Source of the DNA: Clostridia bacterium
GTDB lineage: Bacteria > Bacillota > Clostridia > Oscillospirales > Acutalibacteraceae
Direction of reading: 5' to 3'
DNA length: 64,000 nt
Assembly: GCA_017435665.1 (NCBI GenBank)
Contig: JAFSEP010000063.1
Span: forward strand, 1-64,000
The position numbers were made by a program, and so were the translations under genes. Below, piece after piece: positions 52,944 to 62,231 of this stretch (position 1 is the first letter of the stretch; each line of letters begins with the position of its first letter). Below the pieces are notes generated by a model. That model saw nothing but the letters and a program-made list of their open reading frames with translations, was not told the origin of the DNA and searched no databases.

Positions 52944-55730
52944 TCAATTCATAGATACATAGTCGGCAATACCGCAGAAAATCGCATAAGCAAAGACCTG
53001 CTGATACGCATCGTCTGTAAGAAATGCACATTCATAATCATTAGATATATACCCTGTTTCAATGAGAACCGAAGGAAAGCTCTCCGTTCTTGTAACATAA
53101 AACGGATAGAAGGAGGTTCCGTCATCAAGTCCGTTCATCATCTGCGGATTATTCTGATAACACGAGGTGCTGTAAGCCGAAACAAGCCTGTTATGTATGC
53201 ATTGGGCAAGAGGCTTGGAAAAAGATGTATAATAGAAGGTACTCGTTCCGCTGAGGCTTTTGTTCTTGGCAGAATTCAGGTGAACACTTACGTATAAATC
53301 GGGATCAACCTGTTCAGCCATATTTCTTCTGTCGTAAAGCTCAACAGTTGAGTTGGAGGTTCTGGTCATATAAACCTTTGCCCCGTTCTGTATGAGATAG
53401 TTTGCAAGATATGTGGATATTTTCAAGGTCTGTCCCGATTCGTAAACCGTACCGTTCATTCCGAGGGCTCCGGGGTCGCTTCCGCCGTGACCGGGATCAA
53501 TGACAATCACCGTATCCGAAAGGCTTTTTCCTCTTTCTTTGAATTTAATGTCAAGGTTACCGTTTTCATCGTAAGTAATTTTATATCCGTAAAATCCGCC
53601 TTGCTTTTTAAGATAGCATCTGAGAATTGAATAATCCTTCTCGTTTATCCATTCTGTTGATGCAACAATTTCATTATTCCCCACATCCACCGTACCTTTT
53701 GCCGATGACGTGTAATAAAATACGAAATCGACAACGCTTACGGTATAATTTCTGATGTTAAAGGGCTTATTTTCATAGCCTGCATAATAGTCCTGATTGT
53801 AATAATTAACTGCATAAGGAATACACCAATCAGTATCGAGCTTTATAGACAGGCCATTATTACAGTAAGAGGATAACACCTTAATACTGTTTAGCGGAAG
53901 ATTATATCCTCGGGGAATAAATGCCACATCCTCCTTGACCACACGTCTGCCGGTTGCAAGGTCATACATATGGAAGGTGTCCCCGTCACCGTTAGTATAG
54001 GATGACTCCCCTACCACGTAATCAATAGTTCCCTGAGTCCAGGAATTATAATTCGGATTATAATATGAATTATTGTTTTCCATCGGTCTTGTTTCGGCAA
54101 ATGGACTTGTTACAATAACAAAATCCGAATTGCCGCTGACACCGTTATAGGAATAAGGGGTCATATTGTTTCCTGTGCCGACTATGCTCTGCACAGGAGG
54201 TCTGACAGTATTTTCCTGCGGAAGAACAACCTGTTGGCTGCTCTGAGTTGTTTCCTGCCCTTTTCCGTTGACGGTGATACTGCCGCCGGAATACTTTTTG
54301 GTATTACCGTTAACCGTAGCTTCAATTATAACCGTTCCGATATTTCTGCTCTGCCTGCGTGCTTTCGGGAGCTTATAGCTGCAGGAGAATACCGTATAAT
54401 CACCGTAGCTGTCCTGAATTGACTTCATTTTTATTCTTTCATCACCGATAACGGCGTAAAGCTCTGCGCCGTAGTATGCGCCTGCAGTTATATCAAGAAC
54501 CGTTCCGCCGTTGTAAAGCATATCCTCATCGGGAGAAATAAAGGTCACGTAATCTCCCGTAAACTCCTTTGTGCAGACAACCGTATGCTCAATAGTCCTG
54601 CCGTTCTGATAAATTCTGATTACATTTTTTCCGTGACGGAGGTTTATATCAATATCGCACATTTCCTTACCCACAGAGCCGTAGTTATAATCATTGATAT
54701 AAAGAGAATATTTATCAGAACAGTTAATAGTAAATTTAAAGAATTCTTCCGGGGTTTCACTCTGCTCACTTTCAAGTCCCACAAAAGAAATCTCTTTTAA
54801 AGCTTTTTCTGTGTTTATGCCGCTTTTTATGTATTCAACTGCAACCGAAGTGCTTTTATCTCTGTCACTTACAAAATCACTCAGAGAATAAAACGATCTT
54901 CCGAACAGCTTTGAAAGTACATCTGTGGAAATTATCTGCCTGAGAAGCTCATCAGCATTATCTGAGTATGAGCTGTTGCATATTCGGTCACACCTGAACT
55001 GAGCAATAAGACCAACCTGAGTCGCCTCAAGAACAGCGTTCAGAGAAGCGACGTCGGTTTCTGCAGATGCAACGCAGTAGGTCATATGGGTGTTATCAAA
55101 GGCTATGCTTTCAGGATTTTTAATTTCATCAAACTGCGCATAAACAACACCGTTCTGATTATGCGAACGGACAGCACCTGTAATATCAGCAAGTCTTCTG
55201 TTCACAAAATCTGCATCGTGATTCGAGCAACCTGTTATAACTAAACCGTCGCAACCCGGCATTGAAGCAAGCTGAGAAATTATACTGTCATAACTCATAA
55301 TATCAGCACACACAATAACATTCAGCCCGGATTTGTCAATTTGTTCAACAACGGTTCTGAGAAAATCAGCGTCTTTGTCGTCGATTTTTTTCTCGCTAGC
55401 GAAGTTTTTATATTCAGTCTTTTTCTTATTTTTAACAAGGCTTCCTGTTTTGCTGACTGCCGCCGGCTTTACGAACACCGTATCAAAGCAATATTCTTTC
55501 AGCGTTTCTACACCTGAGACCAAGTCATGCTCCGTATAATCAAGATTTTCAACAAACCAGACTGCATTGGAAACGGCCTTTGCTTTTTCAAGCGCTTCAT
55601 TGTCATTTGAAGAAATACCGTTCATTATACCTGAATTTAAGAAAGCAAAAGCTCCTGCCGCAACAAGTATTACAACTGCTGCGGCTGACATTATACTTAA
55701 TATAGATTTTTTACTTACAGAAAATTTCAT
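52944..55730 (-). CDS. N-acetylmuramoyl-L-alanine amidase with large N-terminal extension
   Basis: A 928-residue envelope enzyme. An N-terminal membrane segment lies at about residues 10-32. Residues 50-310 resemble a TIM-type GHL10/DUF187-like region (ETLKEYCFDTVFVKP, GLVITGCSNHD). Two beta-rich modules follow. The C-terminal 186 residues are a complete zinc amidase_3: VIVIDPGHGGSDPGALG, Glu in TVYESGQTL, SVHLNSAKN and SVLIETGYISN. It cleaves the amide bond between N-acetylmuramic acid and L-Ala. The ATG has a weak AGGATTC site. It lies 46 bases after the GHL10-like lipoprotein gene and is probably co-transcribed with it. Confidence 0.9.
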   Translation of the reverse strand: MKFSVSKKSILSIMSAAAVVILVAAGAFAFLNSGIMNGISSNDNEALEKAKAVSNAVWFVENLDYTEHDLVSGVETLKEYCFDTVFVKPAAVSKTGSLVKNKKKTEYKNFASEKKIDDKDADFLRTVVEQIDKSGLNVIVCADIMSYDSIISQLASMPGCDGLVITGCSNHDADFVNRRLADITGAVRSHNQNGVVYAQFDEIKNPESIAFDNTHMTYCVASAETDVASLNAVLEATQVGLIAQFRCDRICNSSYSDNADELLRQIISTDVLSKLFGRSFYSLSDFVSDRDKSTSVAVEYIKSGINTEKALKEISFVGLESEQSETPEEFFKFTINCSDKYSLYINDYNYGSVGKEMCDIDINLRHGKNVIRIYQNGRTIEHTVVCTKEFTGDYVTFISPDEDMLYNGGTVLDITAGAYYGAELYAVIGDERIKMKSIQDSYGDYTVFSCSYKLPKARRQSRNIGTVIIEATVNGNTKKYSGGSITVNGKGQETTQSSQQVVLPQENTVRPPVQSIVGTGNNMTPYSYNGVSGNSDFVIVTSPFAETRPMENNNSYYNPNYNSWTQGTIDYVVGESSYTNGDGDTFHMYDLATGRRVVKEDVAFIPRGYNLPLNSIKVLSSYCNNGLSIKLDTDWCIPYAVNYYNQDYYAGYENKPFNIRNYTVSVVDFVFYYTSSAKGTVDVGNNEIVASTEWINEKDYSILRCYLKKQGGFYGYKITYDENGNLDIKFKERGKSLSDTVIVIDPGHGGSDPGALGMNGTVYESGQTLKISTYLANYLIQNGAKVYMTRTSNSTVELYDRRNMAEQVDPDLYVSVHLNSAKNKSLSGTSTFYYTSFSKPLAQCIHNRLVSAYSTSCYQNNPQMMNGLDDGTSFYPFYVTRTESFPSVLIETGYISNDYECAFLTDDAYQQVFAYAIFCGIADYVSMN

Positions 55731-55776
55731 TTTTTTGAATCCTTGTTCATTACACTTACATCTTGGTTATTTAACA

Positions 55777-56952
55777 TTATATCATTTCGTTAAGGGAAAT
55801 AATTTCATTATTTTTAAAATAACTGTTACCAAATATGTAATTATACGAAAATACTGCGAATCCGTCAAGAGACTTGTTTCTGATAAGTTCAATCTGTCTT
55901 TTCAGGATATCGTCATTTTCCTTCCACTCGTTTTTTCCTTTACCTGCATATTTATCCTCTTTTCCCGTTTTGTATGCGGCAAGACCCGGTATTAGTCTGA
56001 CACTCTCTGCTCTTTCCAGCTCCGACCACTCTGACAGACATTTTTCAAAGGGTTGAGATGAATTTTCAAAGCCGTAGTATATCTGAGGAATTATTATATC
56101 CGCAAAACCCGGGCATCTGCACCACATTTCAACATCGGCATACAGCTTACTGAAGTTTTTATCAATATCGCCGCAAGGGCTTATACTGAAAATCAACCTG
56201 TCATTATGATTTTTAATCAGCGAATATATTGAAGAAATAAGAATATTGACATTCTCTCTTCTCCATTCATCAAGAGAAAGCAAGCCGCCCTCGGATATAT
56301 ATCGGTCATAGTCATTACTGTCAAAGCTCTTGTCGGTTGTGGGATAAAAATAATCATCAATATGTATTCCGTCGAGCTCATACTTTTCAAGCAGCTCCCT
56401 TACACCTTCAAGAATAAGTCTCCTGCCGGAAGCAGACGAAGGCTTGATATAGGAATAACTATCCCCACAGCTTACATCTTTACGTGATATATAATTAAAT
56501 GCAATGCTGCTCCCGTCATAATTTCCGTTTGATGAAACTCTGTAAGGGTTCAGCCAAGCGTGAATCTTCAGCTTATGTCTGTGTGCCCCTTCAATAAATA
56601 CCTCAATTGCATCAAAAACAAGCTCACCCTCGTATGAAAACTGCTTTGCAGGAGAAAAATATGAAGACGGATATATACTGTCACAGTTTGCTCTGACCTG
56701 AACAAAAATATCGGTAAACCCGAAGTCGGCAATCCTCTCGAGCATTACCGAAACCCTATCCGCATACCTCTCGGCGGTGGTATTCTTTTCAGGCGCAATT
56801 TCATATATAGGAAGCCACACACCTTTAAACTCACTATCAGACAGCGATATTTCATTTCCTTCAGGCTTCTGAGTTACGTCCGATGCGTTCTTTTCCGCAG
56901 TACATCCGCACATAAAAATAAGCATTAAAATCACACAAAAAATCCGTTTCAT
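55777..56952 (-). CDS. GHL10/DUF187-family glycosidase-like lipoprotein (YngK-like)
   Basis: A 391-residue lipoprotein: signal peptide MKRIFCVILMLIFMCGC with a likely lipobox Cys at residue 17. The body is a GHL10 (DUF187) TIM-type domain: FKGVWLPIYEIAPEKN, FTDIFVQVRANCDSIYPSSY, KLKIHAWLNPYRVSSNG, DGIHIDDYFYPTTDK and DIIIPQIYYGF. Members act on bacterial cell wall or related glycans; activity of this one is not proven. The adjacent amidase suggests the pair remodels peptidoglycan. AGGAGA lies before the ATG. Confidence 0.9.
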   Translation of the reverse strand: MKRIFCVILMLIFMCGCTAEKNASDVTQKPEGNEISLSDSEFKGVWLPIYEIAPEKNTTAERYADRVSVMLERIADFGFTDIFVQVRANCDSIYPSSYFSPAKQFSYEGELVFDAIEVFIEGAHRHKLKIHAWLNPYRVSSNGNYDGSSIAFNYISRKDVSCGDSYSYIKPSSASGRRLILEGVRELLEKYELDGIHIDDYFYPTTDKSFDSNDYDRYISEGGLLSLDEWRRENVNILISSIYSLIKNHNDRLIFSISPCGDIDKNFSKLYADVEMWCRCPGFADIIIPQIYYGFENSSQPFEKCLSEWSELERAESVRLIPGLAAYKTGKEDKYAGKGKNEWKENDDILKRQIELIRNKSLDGFAVFSYNYIFGNSYFKNNEIISLNEMI

Positions 56953-56964
56953 TCTTTTCTCCTA

Positions 56965-56993
56965 TTGACAAGTTCGCCGATTCATAATAAGAT
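56965..56993 (+). promoter_or_regulatory. Promoter of the 57021-57582 gene pair
   Basis: TTGACA (56965-56970), 17-base spacer, TAAGAT (56988-56993). The perfect dyad GATAGAT-N5-ATCTATC at 56991-57009 covers the end of the -10 box and the transcription start, a good operator position. Confidence 0.65.
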
Positions 56994-57020
56994 AGATACA
57001 TAATCTATCGGAGGTTTGCT

Positions 57021-57290
57021 ATGGCTATTTCAACATTAATAAAAAACAAAACCGAAGACTTAGGCAAGTCAAACGAGCTTATTTGCCCTAGGTGCAATGA
57101 GTTAACAAAGCTGCAAATGTTTGCCAACTTTGACCTTGACAATTACTTTGCACAGTTATTCGATAAGGACGAGGATTTCAACTTTGCCGTCTGCCCTCTT
57201 TGTGCAGGCGTATTCAAAATAAGCAATACATATGTACCGGGCACTCAGGATCTGAGACCCTATCACCTGCTTCCCATCAACGATAAATAA
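57021..57290 (+). CDS. Small zinc-ribbon-like protein
   Basis: An 89-residue protein with two Cys pairs, CPRC (near residue 23) and CPLC (near 58), consistent with a zinc ribbon, and FANFDLDNYFAQLFDKDEDF between them. No function is recognised. CGGAGG precedes the ATG. One base separates it from the DUF1294 gene, so the two are an operon. Confidence 0.7.
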   Translation: MAISTLIKNKTEDLGKSNELICPRCNELTKLQMFANFDLDNYFAQLFDKDEDFNFAVCPLCAGVFKISNTYVPGTQDLRPYHLLPINDK

Positions 57291-57291
57291 T

Positions 57292-57582
57292 ATGGACAAA
57301 AACATTCTGTTATTCATCCTTGTGTATTGGTCAATGCTCAGCCTTACAACCGTTATTATAACGGTAATTGATAAAAAACGTGCAAAAAGCAACGGCTGGA
57401 GAACGCCTGAGAAAACACTGATAACCCTTGCAATTCTCGGTGCGGCATTACCCGAATATATAACGATGAAGAAAATAAGACACAAAACAAAGCATAGTAA
57501 ATTTATGATAGGCTTACCGATAATTATGCTTCTTCATTTAATAATTATCTGTGCTTCGGTTTATTTATTATATCTGAGATAA
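57292..57582 (+). CDS. DUF1294 membrane protein
   Basis: A 96-residue membrane protein of the DUF1294 family: two hydrophobic segments (ILLFILVYWSMLSLTTVIIT and LPIIMLLHLIIICASVYLLY) flank the conserved DKKRAKSNGWRTPEKTL and the KIRHKTKHSKF basic stretch. Function unknown. Paired with the zinc-ribbon-like gene upstream. Confidence 0.82.
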   Translation: MDKNILLFILVYWSMLSLTTVIITVIDKKRAKSNGWRTPEKTLITLAILGAALPEYITMKKIRHKTKHSKFMIGLPIIMLLHLIIICASVYLLYLR

Positions 57583-57587
57583 AAAGT

Positions 57588-57612
57588 AACAGGACGGCAT
57601 CGCCGTCCTGTT
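57588..57612. terminator. Bidirectional terminator between convergent genes (copy A)
   Basis: 11-bp stem AACAGGACGGC/GCCGTCCTGTT with a 3-base loop. The same 25 bases occur at 60838-60862. Confidence 0.85.
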
Positions 57613-57620
57613 TTGTACTT

Positions 57621-60600
57621 TTATTTTACCTTCACATTCTTAACCTTTGACCAGTCTGAAAAAATCTTCTTTCCGTTCACAGTCTTGTATGTTCTCACTC
57701 TTACATAGTACTTCTTGCCCTTTGTGAGCTTCTTGATTGTTGTCTTCTTTGCTGACTTCTTTGCGCTTACCTTCTTTGCGCTCTTCATCTTCTTTGAGGT
57801 TGAATACTGAATCTCATAACCGCTGATATCACTTACCTTGCTCCATGAGGCTGTAAGCTGCTTGGAGCCAGCCTTGAGCTTGAGTGAGGTTGTTTCGGGG
57901 ATTGTTTCAACCTTGAGGGTTGAGCTGTAAGCTCCGCTTGCTCCGTCAACAACTGCTCTTACCCTGAACTGATATTCCTTATCAGCCTTCAGCTTCTTTA
58001 CTGTGTAAGAGGTTGAAGATGTTGTCTTAATCTTCTTCCACTTTGAGCCTGACTTCTGATAAACCTCATATGATTTTGCACCGGTTACCTTGATCCATGC
58101 AAGTGTGATTTCTGATGACTTTGCAACCTTGATCTTCTTAGCCTTGAGCCCTGAAACCTTACCGAGAGTGAGCTTTGCAACAGTCTGCTGCGCAACAGTT
58201 ATCTTTCCGCAGACCGAACACTTCTTGCCTGCTGTAAGACCGGTTGAGGTGTAGGTTGCGGCTTTACCTGCAACCGTCACTTCCTTGTGACCTGTTACCT
58301 TGATTGTCTGCTGCTTTGCCGTTATTGTTCCGCAGACGGTACACTTCTTACCTGATGTTAAGCCTGTCTTTGTGCAGGTTGCAGCCTTTGCGGGAAGTGT
58401 AGTTTCCTTGTGTCCTGTTGCAGAAATTGCTTCTGTATAGCTGTCACCGCAAGAACAGGTGTAGGTTTTGGTACCAGATGTTGTGCAGGTTGCTGGCTTA
58501 GTTATGGTTGGGGTAAAAGAGTGGGTGTGGGAAGATTTGTAGTGGATTGTAGCACCGGTTAAACATTCGTTGTATTCATCTATCAATATTTCGTTCCAAT
58601 CACCTTCGTTACCACCATAATAAACATTCGCAAGATTCGGACACTCGTTAAATGCAGACCACCCAATTCTTGTAACACTATCAGAAATCCAGATATCCGT
58701 TAAGCCATAACAATATAAAAATGCCCATCCCTTAATTTCTGTTACACTATCTTGGAGTTCAACACTTCTCAAGCTTTCACATTCATAAAATGCTTGAGAG
58801 CCAATAGTGGTTACACCACCCTTAACAACAATAGTTTTTATTTCGGAGTTATTAAAAGGTGAATATTCAAACTCATTTTCATATTCGTTGTCCATATCAT
58901 AATCATACATCGGTCCCTCACCGCTAATCACGAGTTCGCCGGTCAAATGATTATAATTCCAGTAAACTTTATCACCACACTGACCTGTCGCAGCAAGCGT
59001 ATAATCATCTTCAGAATCATCATTTGAGTAATTTTCACCGCACACTTCACAAATATTATCACCATTCTCGTCAAGGTGACCTTCTGCTACAATTATTTCG
59101 CAATCTTTTCTGCCGCAAGAGCAAGTGTAGATAACACACCCATCCTCCTCACAACTTGCTTCAATTGTTTCTGATGTGAATGAATGTATGTGTGAAGCGT
59201 TTTCTAAAATGTTGATTTCATATTCAGCTACAACACCCATATATATAGCTCCCGCTTTATACGTGTTACCCGGGAACCAATATTTATCACTAGCAGAATC
59301 AACTGTACAATATGTTAGCACAACGTCATTTTCTTCATCTTCAAAATCAGACAACGAACCGGTAACTGTTGTACCATTCTTATAAAATATAGTAATATCT
59401 CTCGGTGCATAATCATATGCAAAATAATTAAATTCGCCGAAATCAAAGCCATACCAACTCAACTCACCGTCAACACCTTCCGTAAGGAACAACGGCGATA
59501 TTGCTATTCTATCTATTGGTGTTTCCTTAATTGTGACATCTACTTCTATTGAATAAATTTCGATATCATCATCTTCATTCTCATCATAAGTATATAACGA
59601 AACATTTCCAATATGTTTCCCGATTCCCCAATTTTCATCCCATTGAGTATCAATACGATTAATACTTCCTAGGTTCTCTAGTTCTGTGTAATTCAATTCA
59701 GCAGTTTTTCCGTCCTGAAATGTCAAATTATAATCAGTGAATAAATGATAATTATAAATAAAGTCTTCAAAATAATACATCTCTCCAGCATACGAATATG
59801 AGTGATATGAACCTTTAGTTCCTTCAACGATTTCTATAGGTTGTGCTTTTATTTCTTTTAATTCACCTATTATAACATTATACTTATAAGTTTCTACCCC
59901 AAAATCAAGATAAGCATTATACTCACCAATGCTCCATTGATTATTATATGACTGATTATCATGATAATGATAGTAAAAATCAGTACCATCCAATAAATCA
60001 TCGTATGTACATTCTTTACTTGTACCGTCTTTGTAGTTAATTTTCAACATAACAGGACGAGCATTGTAACCGTACCATTCAACAAAAATTTCTTCTCCAT
60101 CATTGTCGTAAATCCAATTAAAATTCAATTCACCTGAATAATCCTTAATCAAAAAAACATCTTTTACTTCTATACTTTCAATACTGCTTTCAACAATTTC
60201 AACAACATATTCAATACTAAAGGTTCCCTCGTTTCCAAACCAACCCGAGTGTTTGCCTATATCCCAAGGATTCTCTTTTTCTTGGTCAATGCTATAACAA
60301 CCTAGAATAAAGTCAAAGTTTGTTTCCATTTTGTCTTCAAAGTCATCGTAACTTAATTGCGTAGATGTGTCATCATCAAAAAACACTGTAACAAAAGGCG
60401 GTTCAATGTCGTCATAATAAAAATATGGTTCATCAATAGGTTCCCCAGAATAATTAGAATCTATCATATAACCGTTTGTTCCTTCTTCAATTGTAACTTT
60501 TTCGATGCCTATGCTTTTAACCAATTTTCCATCAATATACAAATTCGCATATTTAACATTTGTTACAGATAAACTGGATGCACTCGCTGTCAACGCAAAC

Positions 60601-60710
60601 TCCGACCAATCTGTTTCTGCAAAACCGCTTAACGGTGCAAGACCGATAAGCAATACTGCAATCATCACCACAGCCAAGGCTCGTTTTGTTGCTTGTTTTA
60701 AATTTTCCAT
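57621..60710 (-). CDS. BspA-like surface protein with Ig-like repeats and fibronectin III domains
   Basis: A 1029-residue secreted protein. The signal peptide (RALAVVMIAVLLIGLAPLSG) is followed by TDWSEFALTASA, matching the first BspA-like protein. Residues 40-420 hold about four beta-rich repeats with invariant W-IG-H motifs; a Cys-rich unit follows; then the shared GQCGDKVYWNYN cap region, three or four BspA-type LRR units, further Cys pairs, and two C-terminal fibronectin III domains rich in Lys (KKSAKKTTIKKLTKGKKYY). A role in surface binding is inferred. The ATG at 60710 has GGAGG 7 bases upstream; one six bases earlier would be too close. Preceded by a LytTR-like site. Confidence 0.86.
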   Translation of the reverse strand: MENLKQATKRALAVVMIAVLLIGLAPLSGFAETDWSEFALTASASSLSVTNVKYANLYIDGKLVKSIGIEKVTIEEGTNGYMIDSNYSGEPIDEPYFYYDDIEPPFVTVFFDDDTSTQLSYDDFEDKMETNFDFILGCYSIDQEKENPWDIGKHSGWFGNEGTFSIEYVVEIVESSIESIEVKDVFLIKDYSGELNFNWIYDNDGEEIFVEWYGYNARPVMLKINYKDGTSKECTYDDLLDGTDFYYHYHDNQSYNNQWSIGEYNAYLDFGVETYKYNVIIGELKEIKAQPIEIVEGTKGSYHSYSYAGEMYYFEDFIYNYHLFTDYNLTFQDGKTAELNYTELENLGSINRIDTQWDENWGIGKHIGNVSLYTYDENEDDDIEIYSIEVDVTIKETPIDRIAISPLFLTEGVDGELSWYGFDFGEFNYFAYDYAPRDITIFYKNGTTVTGSLSDFEDEENDVVLTYCTVDSASDKYWFPGNTYKAGAIYMGVVAEYEINILENASHIHSFTSETIEASCEEDGCVIYTCSCGRKDCEIIVAEGHLDENGDNICEVCGENYSNDDSEDDYTLAATGQCGDKVYWNYNHLTGELVISGEGPMYDYDMDNEYENEFEYSPFNNSEIKTIVVKGGVTTIGSQAFYECESLRSVELQDSVTEIKGWAFLYCYGLTDIWISDSVTRIGWSAFNECPNLANVYYGGNEGDWNEILIDEYNECLTGATIHYKSSHTHSFTPTITKPATCTTSGTKTYTCSCGDSYTEAISATGHKETTLPAKAATCTKTGLTSGKKCTVCGTITAKQQTIKVTGHKEVTVAGKAATYTSTGLTAGKKCSVCGKITVAQQTVAKLTLGKVSGLKAKKIKVAKSSEITLAWIKVTGAKSYEVYQKSGSKWKKIKTTSSTSYTVKKLKADKEYQFRVRAVVDGASGAYSSTLKVETIPETTSLKLKAGSKQLTASWSKVSDISGYEIQYSTSKKMKSAKKVSAKKSAKKTTIKKLTKGKKYYVRVRTYKTVNGKKIFSDWSKVKNVKVK

Positions 60711-60754
60711 ATTCATTCCTCCAAAGTTTTTTCGGAATTTTTCATTCCGCAATA

Positions 60755-60783
60755 ATCTTACAACCCACAAAACAAAATTTCAA
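60755..60783 (-). promoter_or_regulatory. Promoter of the second BspA-like gene
   Basis: Minus-strand TTGAAA (60778-60783), 17-base spacer, TAAGAT (60755-60760). The leader is about 37 bases with a small CGGAAT/ATTCCG hairpin. Confidence 0.6.
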
Positions 60784-60793
60784 TAAAAAAAGA

Positions 60794-60823
60794 ACGAACG
60801 GTCAGTTAAACGGAATAAACGGT
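60794..60823 (-). promoter_or_regulatory. LytTR-type direct-repeat operator, second site
   Basis: Minus-strand ACCGTTTAT (60815-60823) and ACCGTTCGT (60794-60802), 21-bp period, 10 bases before the -35 box: the same geometry as at 14587-14616. Confidence 0.55.
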
Positions 60824-60837
60824 AGTTTACAGCTAAA

Positions 60838-60862
60838 AACAGGACGGCATCGCCGTCCTGTT
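60838..60862 (-). terminator. Terminator after clpX (copy B)
   Basis: Same 25-base hairpin as 57588-57612, 16 bases beyond the clpX stop; TTTTTAGC follows on the minus strand. Confidence 0.8.
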
Positions 60863-60878
60863 TTTATTATTGTGTTAA

Positions 60879-62153
60879 TTATTCATTTCCTGCTTTAAGT
60901 CTTGGGGCCTTCTTACCGTTTATATGCTCAATTCTCGGCTCGCCCGTTCCTTCAACACACTCTTTTGTAATAACAAGTCTGTTTACGGTGCTGTCACCGG
61001 GAATATCATACATATAATCAAGAAGAAGCTTTTCTATAACCGAACGTAAGCCTCTTGCGCCCGTGTTGTTTTCGAGTGTCTTCTTGGCTATTTCAAGAAG
61101 TGCATCGTCTTCAAATTCAAGCTCAACACCGTCAAGTGAGAACAGATACTTATACTGCTTGATAAGAGCGTTCTTAGGCTGACTCATAATCTTCACAAGT
61201 GCTTCCTCGTCCAAAGCCTTGAGTGCTGTTATAACGGGCAATCTGCCCACAAGCTCGGGAATAAGACCGAACTTCACCAGATCGTGATGAACAACCTTCT
61301 GAACAAGAGCGCTTGCTTCAAGCTCCTTCTTTGACTTAATTTCAGCTCCGAAGCCGAGACCTGACTTACCCTGTCTCTTTTCTATAACCTTCTCTATTCC
61401 GTCAAAAGCACCTGCACAAATGAAAAGAATGTTTGTTGTGTTTATCTGGATAAACTCCTGCTGAGGATGCTTTCTGCCACCTGTGGGCGGCACATTTGAA
61501 ACAGTACCCTCGAGAATTTTCAGAAGTGCCTGCTGTACACCTTCGCCGCTTACGTCACGGGTGATTGACGAATTCTCACTCTTACGGGCAATCTTGTCAA
61601 TTTCATCAACATAAATAATGCCTCGTTCAGCCTTTTCTACGTCAAAATCCGCAGCCTGAATAAGTCTGAGAAGAATATTCTCAACGTCCTCACCAACATA
61701 ACCTGCCTCAGTAAGCGTTGTGGCATCTGCAATGGCGAAGGGTACATCAAGTATCCTTGCAAGTGTCTGAGCAAGTAAGGTTTTACCTACGCCCGTGGGA
61801 CCGAGAAGAAGAATGTTGCTCTTTGATACCTCTATACCGTCATCGGAAGAAGTAAAAATTCTCTTATAATGATTATAAACAGCAACGCTGAGAGCTTTCT
61901 TTGCTTCATCCTGACCGATAACATATTCATCAAGCTTCGCTTTGATTTCGTGAGGCTTGGGTAAGGTTGAGGCATCTCTTTCGTTTTTATTTTTTCCACC
62001 GTTCATTTCCGGTGATTCCATCATAATAGACTGACAAAGATCTATACATTCATCACAAATATATACACCGGGACCGGCAATCAGTGTGCCTACCTGCTCC
62101 TGTGTCTTATTACAGAAGGAACAGCGTACCGGTTTATCTCTGTTATCTGCCAT
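60879..62153 (-). CDS. clpX: ATP-dependent Clp protease ATP-binding subunit ClpX
   Basis: AAA+ unfoldase feeding ClpP. The 424-residue protein has the N-terminal zinc domain ([10 protein letters not shown] and [10 protein letters not shown]), Walker [16 protein letters not shown] near residue 110, Walker [13 protein letters not shown], the pore loop GYVGEDVE and the IGF-type ClpP-docking region near GLGFGAEI. The ATG at 62153 (MADNRDKP) is preferred; the longer frame adds 14 residues not seen in ClpX. It lies 78 bases after clpP with a terminator hairpin between. Confidence 0.96.
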   Translation of the reverse strand: MADNRDKPVRCSFCNKTQEQVGTLIAGPGVYICDECIDLCQSIMMESPEMNGGKNKNERDASTLPKPHEIKAKLDEYVIGQDEAKKALSVAVYNHYKRIFTSSDDGIEVSKSNILLLGPTGVGKTLLAQTLARILDVPFAIADATTLTEAGYVGEDVENILLRLIQAADFDVEKAERGIIYVDEIDKIARKSENSSITRDVSGEGVQQALLKILEGTVSNVPPTGGRKHPQQEFIQINTTNILFICAGAFDGIEKVIEKRQGKSGLGFGAEIKSKKELEASALVQKVVHHDLVKFGLIPELVGRLPVITALKALDEEALVKIMSQPKNALIKQYKYLFSLDGVELEFEDDALLEIAKKTLENNTGARGLRSVIEKLLLDYMYDIPGDSTVNRLVITKECVEGTGEPRIEHINGKKAPRLKAGNE

Positions 62154-62200
62154 AGTTTTTACCTGACCTTTCAAAGAGATTTTCGTTAAACTCAAAAAAC

Positions 62201-62223
62201 CGGGCAGAGTTAAGCCCTGCCCG
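62201..62223 (-). terminator. Terminator between clpP and clpX
   Basis: Minus-strand 7-bp stem CGGGCAG/CTGCCCG with a 9-base loop, followed by GTTTTTTGAG. It probably makes clpX level lower than clpP by partial termination, since no clear clpX promoter is seen. Confidence 0.75.
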
Positions 62224-62231
62224 ACTGAAAC

